A stretch of 64,000 bases of DNA from Oscillospiraceae bacterium (GTDB lineage Bacteria; Bacillota; Clostridia; Saccharofermentanales; Saccharofermentanaceae). Of the stretch, positions 49,811 to 58,572 are shown in pieces; the first letter of the stretch is position 1; each line of letters opens with the position of its first letter. The DNA is taken from contig FWXP01000004.1 of the NCBI GenBank assembly GCA_900176545.1, positions 62,001-126,000 on the forward strand. The letters are read 5' to 3'. Below the pieces are notes generated by a model. It did not search any database. It was not told the DNA's origin and saw only the letters and a list, made by a program, of their open reading frames with translations. The translations under genes and the position numbers were made by a program.

Positions 49811-52800
49811 ATGCCAAAGAAAGCAGATATCAATAAGATATTGATCATCGGTTCAGGTCCTATCATCATCGGTCAGGCGTGTGAGTTCGACTATTCCGGA
49901 ACTCAGGCGTGTAAGGCGCTTCGCAAGCTTGGATATGAGATCGTTCTCGTTAATTCCAATCCCGCGACGATCATGACAGATCCTGATGTTGCTGACAGAA
50001 CTTATATCGAGCCTTTGAATGTTGCTCGTATCGAACAGATCATTGAAAAAGAACGTCCTGATGCTTTGCTTCCCAATCTTGGTGGCCAGTCAGGACTTAA
50101 TCTTTGCTCGGAGCTTGCTGAGGCAGGCATCCTCGAGAAGTATAACGTACAGGTTATCGGTGTCCAGGTAGACGCTATCGAGCGAGGCGAAGACAGAATA
50201 GAGTTCAAGAATACGATGAACGCTCTCGGCATCGAGATGCCCAGGAGCCATGAAGCTTACTCCGTAGAGGAAGCACTTAAGATCGCTGACGAGTTAGGCT
50301 ACCCCGTAGTCCTTCGTCCCGCATACACCATGGGTGGTGCCGGCGGCGGTCTCGTATATAACGTAGACGAATTGAAGACAGTCTGCGAGAGAGGTCTTCA
50401 GGCAAGCCTTGTAGGACAGGTACTCGTTGAGGAGTCCATAAGCGGTTGGGAAGAGCTCGAGCTCGAGGTAGTCCGTGATGCTAAGAACAACAAGATCACG
50501 GTATGCTTTATCGAGAATATCGATCCCATCGGTGTTCACACAGGTGACTCCTTCTGTTCCGCACCTATGCTCACTATCTCTCAGGATGTTCAGGACAAGC
50601 TCCAGGAAGCATCCTATAAGATCATCGAAGCTATCGAAGTTATAGGCGGTTGTAACTGCCAGTTCGCACACGATCCCGTATCAGGAAGGATCGTTGTAAT
50701 CGAGATCAACCCCAGAACATCAAGATCCTCTGCTCTTGCTTCCAAGGCAACGGGATTCCCCATCGCTCTCGTATCCGCTATGCTCGCATGCGGTCTTACA
50801 CTCGATGAGATCCCCTGCGGTAAGTACGGCACTCTTGATAAGTACGTACCCGACGGAGACTACGTTGTTATCAAGTTCGCAAGATGGGCTTTCGAGAAGT
50901 TCAAGGGCGCTCAGGATAAGCTCGGCACACAGATGCGTGCCGTCGGTGAGGTAATGAGCATCGGTAAGACATATAAGGAAGCTTTCCAGAAGGCTATAAG
51001 ATCTCTTGAGACAGGAAGATACGGTCTTGGTTTTGCCAAGAACTTCCATGACAAGAGCAAGGAAGATCTCATGATGATGCTCAATACTCCCACATCCGAG
51101 AGACAGTTCATCATCTACGAGGCACTCCGTAAGGGCGCTACCGTAGACGAGATCTACGAAGTAACAAAGATCAAGCACTGGTTCCTTGAGCAGATGAAGG
51201 AGCTCGTTGAAGAGGAAGAGGCTCTTATGAAGAATAAGGGTGAGGTTCCCGCTAAGCCTGCACTTCTTCAGGCTAAGCTCGACGGTTTCTCCGACAGATA
51301 TCTCTCCAAGATCCTCGACGTAACAGAGGAGTCCATAAGGACTAAGAGATACGAGTACGGAATCAAGGAAGCATGGGAAGGCGTACACGTAAGCGGAACA
51401 CAGGATGCTGCTTACTACTACTCCACATATCACCTCTCCGAGGATAAGAGCCCCTGTAATACAGATAAGCCCAAGATCATGATCTTAGGCGGCGGTCCTA
51501 ACCGTATCGGTCAGGGTATCGAGTTCGACTACTGCTGCGTACATGCTGCACTTGCATTAAAGAAGCTCGGATTCGAATCCATCATCGTTAACTGTAACCC
51601 CGAGACCGTATCTACAGACTACGATACATCTGATAAGCTCTATTTCGAGCCTCTTACTCTCGAGGATGTTCTTGCTATCCACGAGAAGGAGAAGCCTGTA
51701 GGAGTTATCGCTCAGTTCGGCGGACAGACACCTCTTAACCTCGCGGCAGACCTTAAGAAGAACGGCATCAAGATCCTCGGTACATCCCCCGAGACTATCG
51801 ACCTCGCAGAGGACAGAGATCACTTCCGTGCCATGATGGAGAAGCTCAACATCCCCATGCCTGAGGCAGGAATGGCAGTAACCGTTGACGAGGCTCTCGA
51901 AGTTGCTAACCGCATCGGCTACCCCGTAATGGTAAGACCTTCTTACGTACTTGGCGGCCGCGGAATGGAGATCGTACACGATGACGAGATGCTCCGCGTA
52001 TACATGGAAGCAGCTGTAGGTGTTACACCTGACAGACCTATCCTCGTAGACAGATTCCTTCATCACGCTACAGAGTGTGAGGCAGATGCTATCTCCGACG
52101 GTACTAACTGCTTCGTACCCGCAGTAATGGAGCATATCGAGCTCGCAGGCGTACACTCCGGTGACTCCGCTTGTATCCTTCCTTCCAAGAACCTTACTGA
52201 GAAGCAGGTTGCTACTATCAAGGAATATACAAAGAAGATTGCCATCGAGATGGGCGTATGCGGCCTTATGAACATGCAGTACGCTATCGAGGATGACGTT
52301 GTATACGTACTCGAGGCTAATCCCAGAGCAAGTAGAACGGTACCTCTGGTATCCAAGGTCTGCGCTATCAACATGGTAAAGATCGCAACAGAGATCATGA
52401 CATCCGAGCTTACCGGAAGGAAGTCACCCGTACCTGAGCTTCACGATAAGGTCATCAACCACTACGGCGTTAAGGAAGCTGTCTTCCCCTTCAACATGTT
52501 CCAGGAGGTAGACCCCGTTCTCGGACCCGAGATGAGATCTACAGGTGAGGTCCTCGGCCTTTCTCCTAACTTCGGTGAGGCTTACTTCAAGGCTCAGGAA
52601 GCTACAAAGACGATGCTTCCCGTCGAGGGAACAGTTCTTATGTCCGTATGCGACAGGGATAAGTCCGATCTTCTTGAAGTAGCAAGAGCATTCAATGAAG
52701 TAGGATTTAAGATCCTCGCTACAGGCGGCACATACGACATGATCGTAGCTGACGGCATTCCTGCAACAAAGGTCAAGAAGCTCTACGAGGGCAGACCTAA

Positions 52801-53032
52801 CATCACCGATCTTATCGCTAACGGCGAGATCAACCTGATCATCAACACACCTGCCGGTAAGACAAGTGTTCATAACGACAGCTACATCCGTCAGGAAGCT
52901 ATCAAGCACAGGATCCCTTACATGACTACTATGGCAGCAGCAAAGGCTTCTGCCGAGGGTATCAAGGCTCTGAAGAACAATACACACCTGGGTGTTAAGG
53001 CTCTTCAGGATTTCCACGCTGAGATCAAGTAA
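49811..53032 (+). CDS. carB: Carbamoyl-phosphate synthase large subunit
   Basis: Makes carbamoyl phosphate from glutamine-derived ammonia, bicarbonate and two ATP, for pyrimidines and arginine. At 1073 residues it is full length. The two ATP-grasp halves are each marked: IIGSGPIIIGQACEFDYSG and ILGGGPNRIGQGIEFDYC at the start of each half, then RPAYTMGGAGGG and RPSYVLGGRGME. The MGS-like allosteric domain (LLEVARAFNEVGFKILATGG) is at the C-terminus. The small subunit gene carA is not adjacent, which is unusual. Strong codon bias; a terminator follows. Confidence 0.97.
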   Translation: MPKKADINKILIIGSGPIIIGQACEFDYSGTQACKALRKLGYEIVLVNSNPATIMTDPDVADRTYIEPLNVARIEQIIEKERPDALLPNLGGQSGLNLCSELAEAGILEKYNVQVIGVQVDAIERGEDRIEFKNTMNALGIEMPRSHEAYSVEEALKIADELGYPVVLRPAYTMGGAGGGLVYNVDELKTVCERGLQASLVGQVLVEESISGWEELELEVVRDAKNNKITVCFIENIDPIGVHTGDSFCSAPMLTISQDVQDKLQEASYKIIEAIEVIGGCNCQFAHDPVSGRIVVIEINPRTSRSSALASKATGFPIALVSAMLACGLTLDEIPCGKYGTLDKYVPDGDYVVIKFARWAFEKFKGAQDKLGTQMRAVGEVMSIGKTYKEAFQKAIRSLETGRYGLGFAKNFHDKSKEDLMMMLNTPTSERQFIIYEALRKGATVDEIYEVTKIKHWFLEQMKELVEEEEALMKNKGEVPAKPALLQAKLDGFSDRYLSKILDVTEESIRTKRYEYGIKEAWEGVHVSGTQDAAYYYSTYHLSEDKSPCNTDKPKIMILGGGPNRIGQGIEFDYCCVHAALALKKLGFESIIVNCNPETVSTDYDTSDKLYFEPLTLEDVLAIHEKEKPVGVIAQFGGQTPLNLAADLKKNGIKILGTSPETIDLAEDRDHFRAMMEKLNIPMPEAGMAVTVDEALEVANRIGYPVMVRPSYVLGGRGMEIVHDDEMLRVYMEAAVGVTPDRPILVDRFLHHATECEADAISDGTNCFVPAVMEHIELAGVHSGDSACILPSKNLTEKQVATIKEYTKKIAIEMGVCGLMNMQYAIEDDVVYVLEANPRASRTVPLVSKVCAINMVKIATEIMTSELTGRKSPVPELHDKVINHYGVKEAVFPFNMFQEVDPVLGPEMRSTGEVLGLSPNFGEAYFKAQEATKTMLPVEGTVLMSVCDRDKSDLLEVARAFNEVGFKILATGGTYDMIVADGIPATKVKKLYEGRPNITDLIANGEINLIINTPAGKTSVHNDSYIRQEAIKHRIPYMTTMAAAKASAEGIKALKNNTHLGVKALQDFHAEIK

Positions 53033-53058
53033 GAGATCTTAAGAGAAGATCACATACA

Positions 53059-53093
53059 ACAACAGCCTTCGACCTGTGGTCGGAGGCTGTTGT
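53059..53093 (+). terminator. Terminator after carB
   Basis: ACAACAGCCTTCGACC-TGT-GGTCGGAGGCTGTTGT forms a long stem with one G-T pair, followed by CTTTATT. Confidence 0.85.
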
Positions 53094-53117
53094 CTTTATT
53101 GGGGGGTATGTTGAAGT

Positions 53118-53315
53118 TTATGCTGCCATGTTATAGGAGTTGCATGTGAAGTCGCAGAAGGCAAATGTCCTTGTAGCGAACTTTGCATATACGTCCTCGT
53201 CGGAGATCTCATCTATATCCTCGTAGAATTCCTCTTCGTCAAGGAAGAGAAGGTATTCCTTGAGCTCGTTGATCTCCGCTCTTGTAAGCTGATATACCGT
53301 TCTTCTGTTATACAT
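53118..53315 (-). CDS. Small acidic protein of unknown function
   Basis: A 65-residue protein with a strong AAGGAGATAACT ribosome binding site directly before the ATG, which argues for a real gene. The N-terminal third (LTRAEINELKEYLLFL) is a predicted helix. The middle is very acidic (DEEEFYEDIDEISDED), and the end contains two cysteines in FAFCDFTCNSYN. No export signal is seen. I do not recognise the family. It lies alone between carB and the symporter gene, which diverges from it. Confidence 0.65.
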   Translation of the reverse strand: MYNRRTVYQLTRAEINELKEYLLFLDEEEFYEDIDEISDEDVYAKFATRTFAFCDFTCNSYNMAA

Positions 53316-53453
53316 AGTAGTTATCTCCTTTCGAAATGCTCTTGTATCATCCCTTGCTTGTTATGGCTTAATGATACAGCCGCATAAAGGGACGTCCCAT
53401 AGCGTACGCTTACATATAGCTAACAGAAATGTAAGATTAGAGTCCTTTGTGTC

Positions 53454-53481
53454 TTGTATGCCTGATGACATAAGTTATAAA
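53454..53481 (+). promoter_or_regulatory. Candidate promoter of the symporter gene
   Basis: TTGTAT (53454-53459) and TATAAA (53476-53481) are spaced by 16 bases, 29 bases before the ATG. Confidence 0.5.
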
Positions 53482-53510
53482 ATAGCAGTTGTTATATAAG
53501 GAGAGTCAAT

Positions 53511-55082
53511 ATGGAGCAATTTCTGGAGAGGTTGACTGATGTCAACAATGTTATCAACGATTTTGTCTGGGTTAAGATAGGTATCATCCTTCTTATCGGT
53601 ACGGGTATATTGATGACCGTACTTACCAAGTTCTTTCAGCTGACCCACTGTAAGCATTGGTGGGAGAAGACCATAGGAAACCTTTTTGACGTCAAGGTCA
53701 TATCACACACAAAGGACAGGGCTTCGATATCCCAGTTCCAGGCTCTTTGCACCGCTCTGGCTGCGACGGTCGGCGTAGGTAATATCGCGGGTGTATCAGC
53801 CGCAATAATGACAGGCGGCCCCGGTGCCGTATTCTGGATGTGGGTAGCAGCCTTCTTCGGAATGATGACCAACTATTCGGAGAATATCCTCGGCATCTAC
53901 TTTAGAAGAAAGAATCACGAAGGTGAGTGGTCCGGAGGCGCGATGTACTATCTCCAGGACGGCCTGGGAGGTTATTCCGGCATGAAAAAGGTCGGCAAGG
54001 TATTAGCTGTTATCTTTGCCATTTGTGCTACACTTGCTTCCTTCGGTATCGGTAATATGGGTCAGGTCAATAAGATCGTCATTAACCTGACCAGCGCTTT
54101 TGACATCAAGGCATTATCCGGCAAGGTGCTCTATTCTTCCGGTGATTCCTCAGTAACGCTCTACATGCTGATCGTAGGTGTCATCCTCATGGTACTGGTC
54201 GGATTCGTAGTATTGGGAGGCCTTCAGAGGATCGCTGCTGTAGCGGAGAAGGTCGTTCCTTTTATGGTCATCCTCTTCGTTGTTGGATCGCTTATAATCA
54301 TCGCCGCTAACTTCAAGGGAATACTTCCCGCATTCAAGGCTATCTTTACCATGGCATTTACCCGTCAGGCCGCATGGGGAGGTGCTACGGGTGTAGCATT
54401 CAAGACTATCATCACCCAGGGCTGTAAGAGAGGCGTATTCTCCAACGAGGCAGGTCTCGGATCCTCCGTTATGGTACACAGTAATTCCAACGTCAAGGAA
54501 CCCGTCAAGCAGGGCCTCTGGGGTATATTCGAAGTATTCGCGGATACCATGATCGTATGTTCCATGACGGCTCTTACTATCCTTACATCAGGTGTTATCG
54601 ATCTGAAGACAGGAGCGACAGACGCCGCTTCCGATGCTACTTTGGTAGCTGAAGCTTTCAATACTCTCTTCAAGTACGGAAATTTCGAACTGGGTAAATA
54701 CTTTATAGCTATTGCCATCCTGGTATTTGCATTTACTACCATCCTGGGCTGGTCTCATTACGGGTCAAAGGCTGTAGAGTATCTGGCAGGGGATAAGGCG
54801 CCCGTAGCTACCAAGATCTATAAGGCCCTGTTCGTCCTGATGATCCTTTCCGGAGCCCTCATGACATCTTCTATCGCATGGGATATCTCCGATACCTTCA
54901 ACGGCATGATGATGATCCCCAACCTCATAGGTGTCATCGCCATGTGCCCCGTTGTTATGAAGCTTACGTCCAACTATGTATCCAGAAGGATAAAGGGCGA
55001 GAAGATAGAGCCCATGCTCTCATATGATCCCAAGATCCAGAAGGAGAATGCCGAGGTCATCGCTGAGACAGGCGAGGACTGA
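53511..55082 (+). CDS. Sodium:alanine/glycine symporter (AGCS family)
   Basis: A 523-residue, multi-pass importer of alanine or glycine driven by sodium. Family motifs are ATVGVGNIAGVSAAIMTGGPGAVFWMW (first half visible at about residues 84-103), MMTNYSENILGIYFRR and SGGAMYYLQDGLGG. ITQGCKRGVFSNEAGLGSS (about residues 303-321) and ILGWSHYGSKAVEYLAG are also present. AAGGAG precedes the ATG and a strong terminator follows, so it is monocistronic. Confidence 0.94.
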   Translation: MEQFLERLTDVNNVINDFVWVKIGIILLIGTGILMTVLTKFFQLTHCKHWWEKTIGNLFDVKVISHTKDRASISQFQALCTALAATVGVGNIAGVSAAIMTGGPGAVFWMWVAAFFGMMTNYSENILGIYFRRKNHEGEWSGGAMYYLQDGLGGYSGMKKVGKVLAVIFAICATLASFGIGNMGQVNKIVINLTSAFDIKALSGKVLYSSGDSSVTLYMLIVGVILMVLVGFVVLGGLQRIAAVAEKVVPFMVILFVVGSLIIIAANFKGILPAFKAIFTMAFTRQAAWGGATGVAFKTIITQGCKRGVFSNEAGLGSSVMVHSNSNVKEPVKQGLWGIFEVFADTMIVCSMTALTILTSGVIDLKTGATDAASDATLVAEAFNTLFKYGNFELGKYFIAIAILVFAFTTILGWSHYGSKAVEYLAGDKAPVATKIYKALFVLMILSGALMTSSIAWDISDTFNGMMMIPNLIGVIAMCPVVMKLTSNYVSRRIKGEKIEPMLSYDPKIQKENAEVIAETGED

Positions 55083-55108
55083 TACGGCTTTAACTGAAGA
55101 TGATTGCT

Positions 55109-55143
55109 GCCCGGGTCGTTATGAACGGCTCGGGCCTTTTTGT
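55109..55143 (+). terminator. Terminator after the symporter gene
   Basis: GCCCGGGTCGTT-ATG-AACGGCTCGGGC forms a stem with a G-T pair, followed by CTTTTTG. Confidence 0.9.
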
Positions 55144-55160
55144 GCGTCGGCTGATGTTAA

Positions 55161-55209
55161 TTGCCAAAAGACTGCCAAATCAGCTCCGTTTTGGCAGAGT
55201 ATTTGGCAA
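55161..55209. repeat. Nested palindrome with four TGCCAAA copies
   Basis: TTGCCAAA (55161-55168) and CTGCCAAA (55172-55179) face TTTGGCAG (55190-55197) and TTTGGCAA (55202-55209). Copies on each side are 11-12 bp apart, about one helical turn. The site lies between the 3' ends of two convergent genes, outside any promoter. It could bind a protein or form RNA structure; its role is unknown. Confidence 0.6.
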
Positions 55210-55241
55210 CGAGGAACCTGAAGCAAAGATCTCCGGGCAAA

Positions 55242-55274
55242 CAAAACGCTGCCCGTCTCAATAACGAACAGCGT
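55242..55274 (-). terminator. Terminator after prfC
   Basis: On the minus strand ACGCTGTTCGT pairs with ACGGGCAGCGT (11 bp, two G-U pairs) around TATTGAG, followed by TTTTG. It starts 8 bases beyond the prfC stop. Confidence 0.82.
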
Positions 55275-55282
55275 CTCTTGTA

Positions 55283-56902
55283 TTACTTACTGTGGATATC
55301 CTCGAACCTGAGCTTTAAGGCTTCGTTATGATCTACTGCCCAGTCTACTGCCCAGTCGGACTCGAAGAGGACTACGGGTTCATCGTCCCTGTCGAGGACC
55401 AGCATCGACGTAGATGTCAATGTAAGGTCATGGTAGTCGAATGCGGGATCCGCGTCGCTCTTGACCCATCTTGCGAGGCGGTAGCTTAAGGGAGTACGAA
55501 GTATATCTACGCCATACTCGCTCTTCAGACGGTATTCCAGAACGTCGAACTGGAGGATACCGACTACGCCCATGATGTATGTCTCGGTACCGATATCAGG
55601 CTGCTTGTAGAGCTGTACGGCACCTTCCTCGGAGAGCTGCTCAATACCCTTGAGGAACTGCTTGCGCTTCATGGAATCCTTGGGCTGTACCTTGGCAAAG
55701 TTCTCGGGAGGGAAGACGGGGATGGGATCGAACTCGAACTTCCTGTTAGTGGAGATAAGAGTATCTCCGATACGGAAGTGACCGGGATCGAATACGCCGA
55801 TGATGTCGCCTGCATATGCGTCTTCTACGATATTCCTGTCCTGAGCCATGAACTGCTGGGGCTGTGCGAGAGTGATCTTCTTGCCGAGCCTCATGTGATT
55901 GACCGTCATATTCTTCTCGTACTTACCGGAGCATATCCTCATGAAGGCCATACGATCTCTGTGGTTGGGATCCATGTTAGCCTGGATCTTGAATACGAAT
56001 CCGGAGAACATCTCGTCTGTAGGCTCTACTACCGCGATCTCATCTGATACATGATGAGGCTGGGGCATGGGAGCGATCTCCAGGAAGTGCTTGAGGAATG
56101 TCTCTACACCGAAGTTGGTGATGGCAGATCCGAAGAATACGGGAGTAAGCTGTCCTGCAAGGACCTTCTCCAGATCGAACTCGTCTCCTGCCATATCGAG
56201 AAGTTCGATGTCGTTCTTTAATGTCTCGTAGTGAACGGGGCTCATGAGCTCCTTGAGCTTAGGATCGTCGATACCGGCAACGGCCTGCTTTACCATGGAA
56301 GCACCGTGGTCCTGGTTGGATGAGTCGAAGAGGAGAACCTCGCCTGACTGTCTCTCGAACACGCCCTCGAAGTCACCGTCCGTACCGATGGGCCAGTTGA
56401 TGGGCGTAGAGCGGATGCCCAGGACCTTCTCAAGCTCGTCGATAAGATCGAAGGGATTCTTAGCCGCACGGTCCATCTTGTTGATGAAGGTGAATATCGG
56501 TACGCCTCTGTTACGGCAAACATGGAAGAGCTTTATGGTCTGTGCCTCGACACCCTTCGCGCCGTCAAGGAGCATGACTGCGGCATCGGCTGCACAGAGG
56601 GTACGGTATGTATCCTCGGAGAAGTCCTGGTGACCGGGAGTATCGAGGATGTTGATGCAGTATCCGTCGTAGTTGAACTGCATTACCGAAGATGTAACGG
56701 AGATACCTCTCTGCTTCTCAATCTCCATCCAGTCGGATGTGGCGTGACGTGCTGCCTTACGGGCCTTGACTGATCCCGCCATATGGATAGCACCTCCGTA
56801 GAGAAGGAGCTTCTCGGTCATTGTAGTCTTACCTGCATCGGGGTGAGAAATGATAGCAAAAGTGCGTCTTCTCTTGATCTCTTCCTCTGTAGAATAATTC
56901 AT
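55283..56902 (-). CDS. prfC: Peptide chain release factor 3
   Basis: A GTPase that recycles RF1/RF2 from the ribosome. The ~539-residue protein has G1 SHPDAGKTTMTEKLLLYGG (about residues 19-37), G3 LDTPGHQDFSEDTYR, and G4 FINKMDRAAKNPFDL. The switch region ATSDWMEIEKQRGISVTSS carries the RGIS/T threonine motif. Two ATGs are adjacent; GAGG is better spaced to the second (56902). RF1 is encoded at the other end of this block (62567). Confidence 0.96.
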   Translation of the reverse strand: MNYSTEEEIKRRRTFAIISHPDAGKTTMTEKLLLYGGAIHMAGSVKARKAARHATSDWMEIEKQRGISVTSSVMQFNYDGYCINILDTPGHQDFSEDTYRTLCAADAAVMLLDGAKGVEAQTIKLFHVCRNRGVPIFTFINKMDRAAKNPFDLIDELEKVLGIRSTPINWPIGTDGDFEGVFERQSGEVLLFDSSNQDHGASMVKQAVAGIDDPKLKELMSPVHYETLKNDIELLDMAGDEFDLEKVLAGQLTPVFFGSAITNFGVETFLKHFLEIAPMPQPHHVSDEIAVVEPTDEMFSGFVFKIQANMDPNHRDRMAFMRICSGKYEKNMTVNHMRLGKKITLAQPQQFMAQDRNIVEDAYAGDIIGVFDPGHFRIGDTLISTNRKFEFDPIPVFPPENFAKVQPKDSMKRKQFLKGIEQLSEEGAVQLYKQPDIGTETYIMGVVGILQFDVLEYRLKSEYGVDILRTPLSYRLARWVKSDADPAFDYHDLTLTSTSMLVLDRDDEPVVLFESDWAVDWAVDHNEALKLRFEDIHSK

Positions 56903-56970
56903 CATTGCACCTCGGTAATGTTATAATATACAAATAGTGGTTTTTATTAGAGCCAAACTATTATACACAG

Positions 56971-56989
56971 TTTGCGGCGAAGTCGCAAA
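56971..56989 (+). promoter_or_regulatory. Hairpin abutting the malQ ribosome binding site
   Basis: TTTGCGGC-GAA-GTCGCAAA is an 8-bp stem (one G-U pair) with a GAA triloop that ends directly at GGAGG (56990-56994). It may stabilise the mRNA 5' end or tune translation. Confidence 0.45.
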
Positions 56990-57000
56990 GGAGGATGTTT

Positions 57001-58548
57001 ATGGAGCGTGGAGGAGGAGTATTGATGCATATCGCCTCTCTGCCCGGACCCTTCGGTATCGGCGTATTGGGAGAGGAAGCTATCGCATTTTCAGAACAGC
57101 TTAAAAAGCAGGGGATGAAGTACTGGCAGGTATTGCCTTTCTCTTATCCCGGATCGGGTGATTCACCATATCAGAGCTTTTCCGCCTTCGCGGGCAACTG
57201 GCTCTTTATAGACCCTCGAAGGCTCATGAAGAGGGGACTTTTGACAGCAAATGAGGTCGTAGCGCAGGAATATAACGTAAATAAGTGGAGGATCGACTAC
57301 GATTACCTCCGCATCGAAAGGGAGAAGATGCTCCGCACCGCCTATGGCAGGGCTGACGACAGTCTTAAGAAGGATGTGGAGAGGTTCTTGAAGGAGAATA
57401 AGTGGGCACAGGATGTCGCCGCTTACCTCTGCGCCCAGGATAAGTTCTATAAGAAAGCCTGGTGGCAGTGGGACGACAAGGACTTAAGGGACTACAAGAA
57501 GGAAGCTGTAGATAACCTCAAGAAGGAAGATAACTATTTCTTCCATGCGTTCGTACAGTATATCTTCATGTCCGAGTGGCAGGAGATAAAGAAAGAGATC
57601 AATGATAACGGAATAAAGATAATAGGCGACATGCCTATCTACGTATCCTGCGACTCTGCCGACGTATGGGCAGGCAGGGATATGTTCAAGATGGCTAAGC
57701 CCGGCAGGAAGATAAAGAAGCAGGACGAGGACGAAGAGATCCCCGAGACCGCATATATCTTCGATAAGGTGGCCGGTGTGCCTCCGGATTATTTCTGTGA
57801 GGACGGCCAGCTCTGGGGCAATCCCATCTACGATTGGGAGAAGCATAAGAAGACTAATTACGAGTGGTGGATGACAAGGATCGAGGAGAACTACAAGCTC
57901 TACGATATCTTGAGGATCGACCACTTCAGGGCTTTCTCTTCCTATTGGGAGGTCAAGTCCGAAGCCAAGACCGCCAGGGACGGCGAGTGGGTCAAGGGTC
58001 CGGGTCTTCAGTTCTTCGATGTCCTCAATAAGAAGTTTGGAGATTCGAGCAGACTGATCGCAGAGGATCTGGGTGAGAAGACTCCTGATCTTGACGAGTT
58101 CATGAAGGCATCCGGCCTTCCCGGCATGAAGGTCATGCAGTTCGCGTTTAATCCCTGGGAGGACAGCGGATACCTGCCTCATAACTACGAGAAGAATTGC
58201 GTAGCATATACGGGTACTCACGATAACAACACCATGCTCGGCTGGCTCTGGGAAGCCAAGGAAGACGAGAGGGCAGAGTGCCTCAAGTACTGCGGCTTCG
58301 AAGGCAATAACTGGGGTGACGGCGGTACGAGGAGTGCATCCATAAGAGCTGTCATAAAGACACTCTGGATGAGCCACGCCGACTGCGTCATCATCCCCAT
58401 CCAGGATCAGCTTGGCTACGGCGGAGATACCAGGATCAATATCCCCGGAACCGCCACAGGCAACTGGCAGGTCAGGTTCACCAGGGAAGATCTGGACGGC
58501 ATAGATAATGAATGGTACAAGGAGCTGAACCGCCTTTACAGAAGATAA
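57001..58548 (+). CDS. malQ: 4-alpha-glucanotransferase (amylomaltase)
   Basis: A GH77 enzyme that transfers glucan chains between maltodextrins. The 515-residue protein shows GVLMHIASLPGPFGIGVLG, YWQVLPFSYPGSGDSPYQS, GDMPIYVSCDSADVW, the nucleophile region LRIDHFRAFSSYW, the acid/base region IAEDLGEKTPDL and YTGTHDNNTMLGW, all in family order. The ATG at 57001 is 6 bases from GGAGG; an ATG at 56995 directly touches it. No glycogen or maltose genes are adjacent; glpK follows after 24 bases. Confidence 0.96.
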   Translation: MERGGGVLMHIASLPGPFGIGVLGEEAIAFSEQLKKQGMKYWQVLPFSYPGSGDSPYQSFSAFAGNWLFIDPRRLMKRGLLTANEVVAQEYNVNKWRIDYDYLRIEREKMLRTAYGRADDSLKKDVERFLKENKWAQDVAAYLCAQDKFYKKAWWQWDDKDLRDYKKEAVDNLKKEDNYFFHAFVQYIFMSEWQEIKKEINDNGIKIIGDMPIYVSCDSADVWAGRDMFKMAKPGRKIKKQDEDEEIPETAYIFDKVAGVPPDYFCEDGQLWGNPIYDWEKHKKTNYEWWMTRIEENYKLYDILRIDHFRAFSSYWEVKSEAKTARDGEWVKGPGLQFFDVLNKKFGDSSRLIAEDLGEKTPDLDEFMKASGLPGMKVMQFAFNPWEDSGYLPHNYEKNCVAYTGTHDNNTMLGWLWEAKEDERAECLKYCGFEGNNWGDGGTRSASIRAVIKTLWMSHADCVIIPIQDQLGYGGDTRINIPGTATGNWQVRFTREDLDGIDNEWYKELNRLYRR

Positions 58549-58572
58549 GTACGGCGGATCGGGATTTAGCAT

